A DNA stretch of 41,430 bases, taken from the NCBI GenBank assembly GCA_024228115.1, contig JAAETT010000669.1:1-41430 (forward strand). The letters are read 5' to 3'. Source of the DNA: a bacterium (GTDB taxonomy: Bacteria > Myxococcota_A > UBA9160 > UBA6930). Each line of letters starts with the position of its first letter. The first letter of the stretch is position 1. Below the pieces are notes generated by a model. It saw nothing but the letters and a program-made list of their open reading frames with translations. It had not been told where the DNA came from and searched no databases. A program made the translations under genes and the position numbers. Of the stretch, positions 40,381 to 41,430 are shown in pieces.

Positions 40381-41094
40381 ACAACGGTCCTCCGTCTCCA
40401 CTGCGACGGGTGTGGACGCGATCGCCTGGTCGCATTCTCCTGCAAGCGCCGCGGCTTCTGTCCCTCGTGCAGGGGGCACCGAATGTCGGGAAACGCGGCG
40501 CACCTGGTCGATGGGGTGCTACCTGAGGTGCCGATCCGCCAGTAGGTGCTCACCCTCCCGTACCCGCTCCGCGATCGCTATGCGTACGACACGAAGCTCA
40601 CGAGCGTTGTGCTGCGCGCCTTCGTCCGCTCGCTGTTCGCGGAGCTTCGCAGACGTGCACGTAGGCAGTGGAGCCTTCCGACAGAGCAGTGCAGCGCGGG
40701 CACGTTCATTCAATGCTTCGGGTCTGCGCTAGACCCGAACGTCCACTTCCACACTCTCGCAGTCGACGGGGTCTATCCCTACGCGATGGGCCGGAGACAT
40801 CCCGCGCACGTTATTCCGTTGCCACCGCCCGAGCCCGACGAAGTGGCACGGGTACTCGCTGGAGCGGCGCGTCGAATCCAGTGCCTGGTCGAGGCGCGCG
40901 ATACCAACGACGCCGACGCGCTCGCACGCGTCGAGCGCCTCCTCGCGCTGCGGCGCAAGACCACTGGCGCGACGGAACCACCCAGACATCCTGACGGGGC
41001 CCGTGTGCCCGCACCCGTGGGCCGAATCACCGAGATCCACCCAGCGCCCGCCAGACGCCACGGCGGGCCTGTTGGCGATCACGAGAAACCGTAG
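40381..41094 (+). mobile_element. Decayed IS91-family transposase gene
   Basis: The plus-strand frame contains the zinc-finger region LRLHCDGCGRDRLVAFSCKR, RGFCPSCRGHRM and NAAHLVDGVLPEVPIRQ, then a TAG at 40543-40545, then VLTLPYPLRDRYAYDTKLTS, VLRAFVRSLFAELRRRARRQ, and FIQCFGSALDPNVHFHTLAV with DGVYPY. These are consecutive blocks of IS91/ISCR (Y2 rolling-circle, HUH) transposases; the TAG stands where the family has a tryptophan (RQW-VLTLPY). Homology fades after about 40910, so the catalytic tyrosine region is missing. A non-functional element marking the right part of the island-like region. Confidence 0.85.
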
Positions 41095-41177
41095 AAATCT
41101 GATCATCTAGCTCCAATCCGCCGTATTGAGGTGAAGGCCGGACATTGAACTGCCCCTGCGAGTGTGAGAGGAAGGAG

Positions 41178-41430
41178 TTACGAGGCTTCTCCCCCGCCAC
41201 CCAACACGGCCACTTCAGTGCGACTGATTCCAGGCTCTATTCGGACACCCGCCACGGGGTTTCTTGATCCATGGCTCGGCTGGGGATCGGCCGCCGGGTC
41301 GTCGAGTATGAAGAGCGTGATCTCTTCGTACACGGCGGGTCCGACGTTGACGCTGCGCGGTGGATGCGATCGGTCTGCCCGCGCCAGTCCGGCTCGCCCG
41401 GTGAGATCGTGAAGCGGTTGATCTCGTCGG
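41178..41430 (-). pseudogene. 3' end of a gene running off the window, with an apparent frameshift
   Basis: From the window edge the minus strand reads DEINRFTISPGEPDWRGQTD followed by RIHRA; near 41352 the coding character moves to another frame, VNVGPAVYEEITLFILDDPA, which continues to a TAA at 41178-41180. Joining the two frames needs one missing base. Both parts look like genuine protein and share codon preference. I do not recognise the family. It lies beyond the IS91 remnant and may be another decayed gene. Confidence 0.4.

Noticed and set aside
1-41430. CRISPR arrays, rRNA genes, or further tRNAs
   Set aside because: No regularly spaced repeats, rRNA signatures or additional cloverleaf sequences were found.

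Overview
The window is GC-rich (third codon positions strongly G/C) and chromosomal in character. The gene mix suggests a deltaproteobacterial or Myxococcota-like bacterium, probably known only from metagenomes: a long-form D-aminoacylase-type amidohydrolase, a DUF1329 protein, luciferase-like and SnoaL-like enzymes, a PilZ-type response regulator of the kind common in myxobacteria, and a clade II nitrous oxide reductase cluster. This placement is an inference from family composition; no phylogenetic marker is present.

Region by region. (1) 1-7760: a flavin-dependent monooxygenase, an alpha/beta hydrolase broken by a frameshift, a large lipoprotein, a 5'-truncated DUF115/MptE-like gene abutting a sterol-desaturase-like gene, and a TetR regulator with a near-perfect 36-bp palindrome between it and a small divergent gene. 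(2) 7807-14959: five same-strand genes forming a two-component cluster: a PDZ-like/7TM/GAF histidine kinase, a secreted protein of unknown function, a kinase-less membrane paralogue of the kinase's own sensor half, a receiver-PilZ-like regulator and a receiver-histidine kinase hybrid. (3) 15027-23000: apolipoprotein N-acyltransferase, a DUF1329 exported protein, a serine beta-lactamase-fold hydrolase, a possible SLOG-type protein, a small exported protein, and an amidohydrolase interrupted by one in-frame UGA.

(4) 23116-34029 is the centrepiece. An ECF sigma factor with a zinc-finger anti-sigma and a small Xre regulator precede a clade II (Sec-dependent) nos operon: nosZ, a monohaem cytochrome c, a dihaem cytochrome c, a nosB-like gene, nosD, nosG, nosH, nosF, nosL and nosY. 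From nosB to nosY the genes overlap or nearly abut. Together they encode periplasmic N2O reduction to N2, electron delivery (NosG/NosH and the cytochromes) and copper-site assembly (NosD/F/Y/L). NosZ carries an unexplained haem-free C-terminal extension of about 120 residues, and a very strong stem-loop separates nosZ from the rest. No nosR or nosX is present, as expected for clade II.

(5) 34036-41430: a kinase-less membrane sensor, tRNA-Arg(UCG), an integrase remnant beside the tRNA, then an island-like set (CrtI-like oxidoreductase, NmrA-like reductase, SnoaL-like protein, PadR regulator, divergent SDR and second SnoaL-like protein), ending in a decayed, partly inverted IS91-type transposase and a broken gene running off the end. 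Several genes are disrupted by single-base events (near 2140, 22288, 40543 and 41352). Whether these are real decay or assembly error cannot be decided from the sequence alone.
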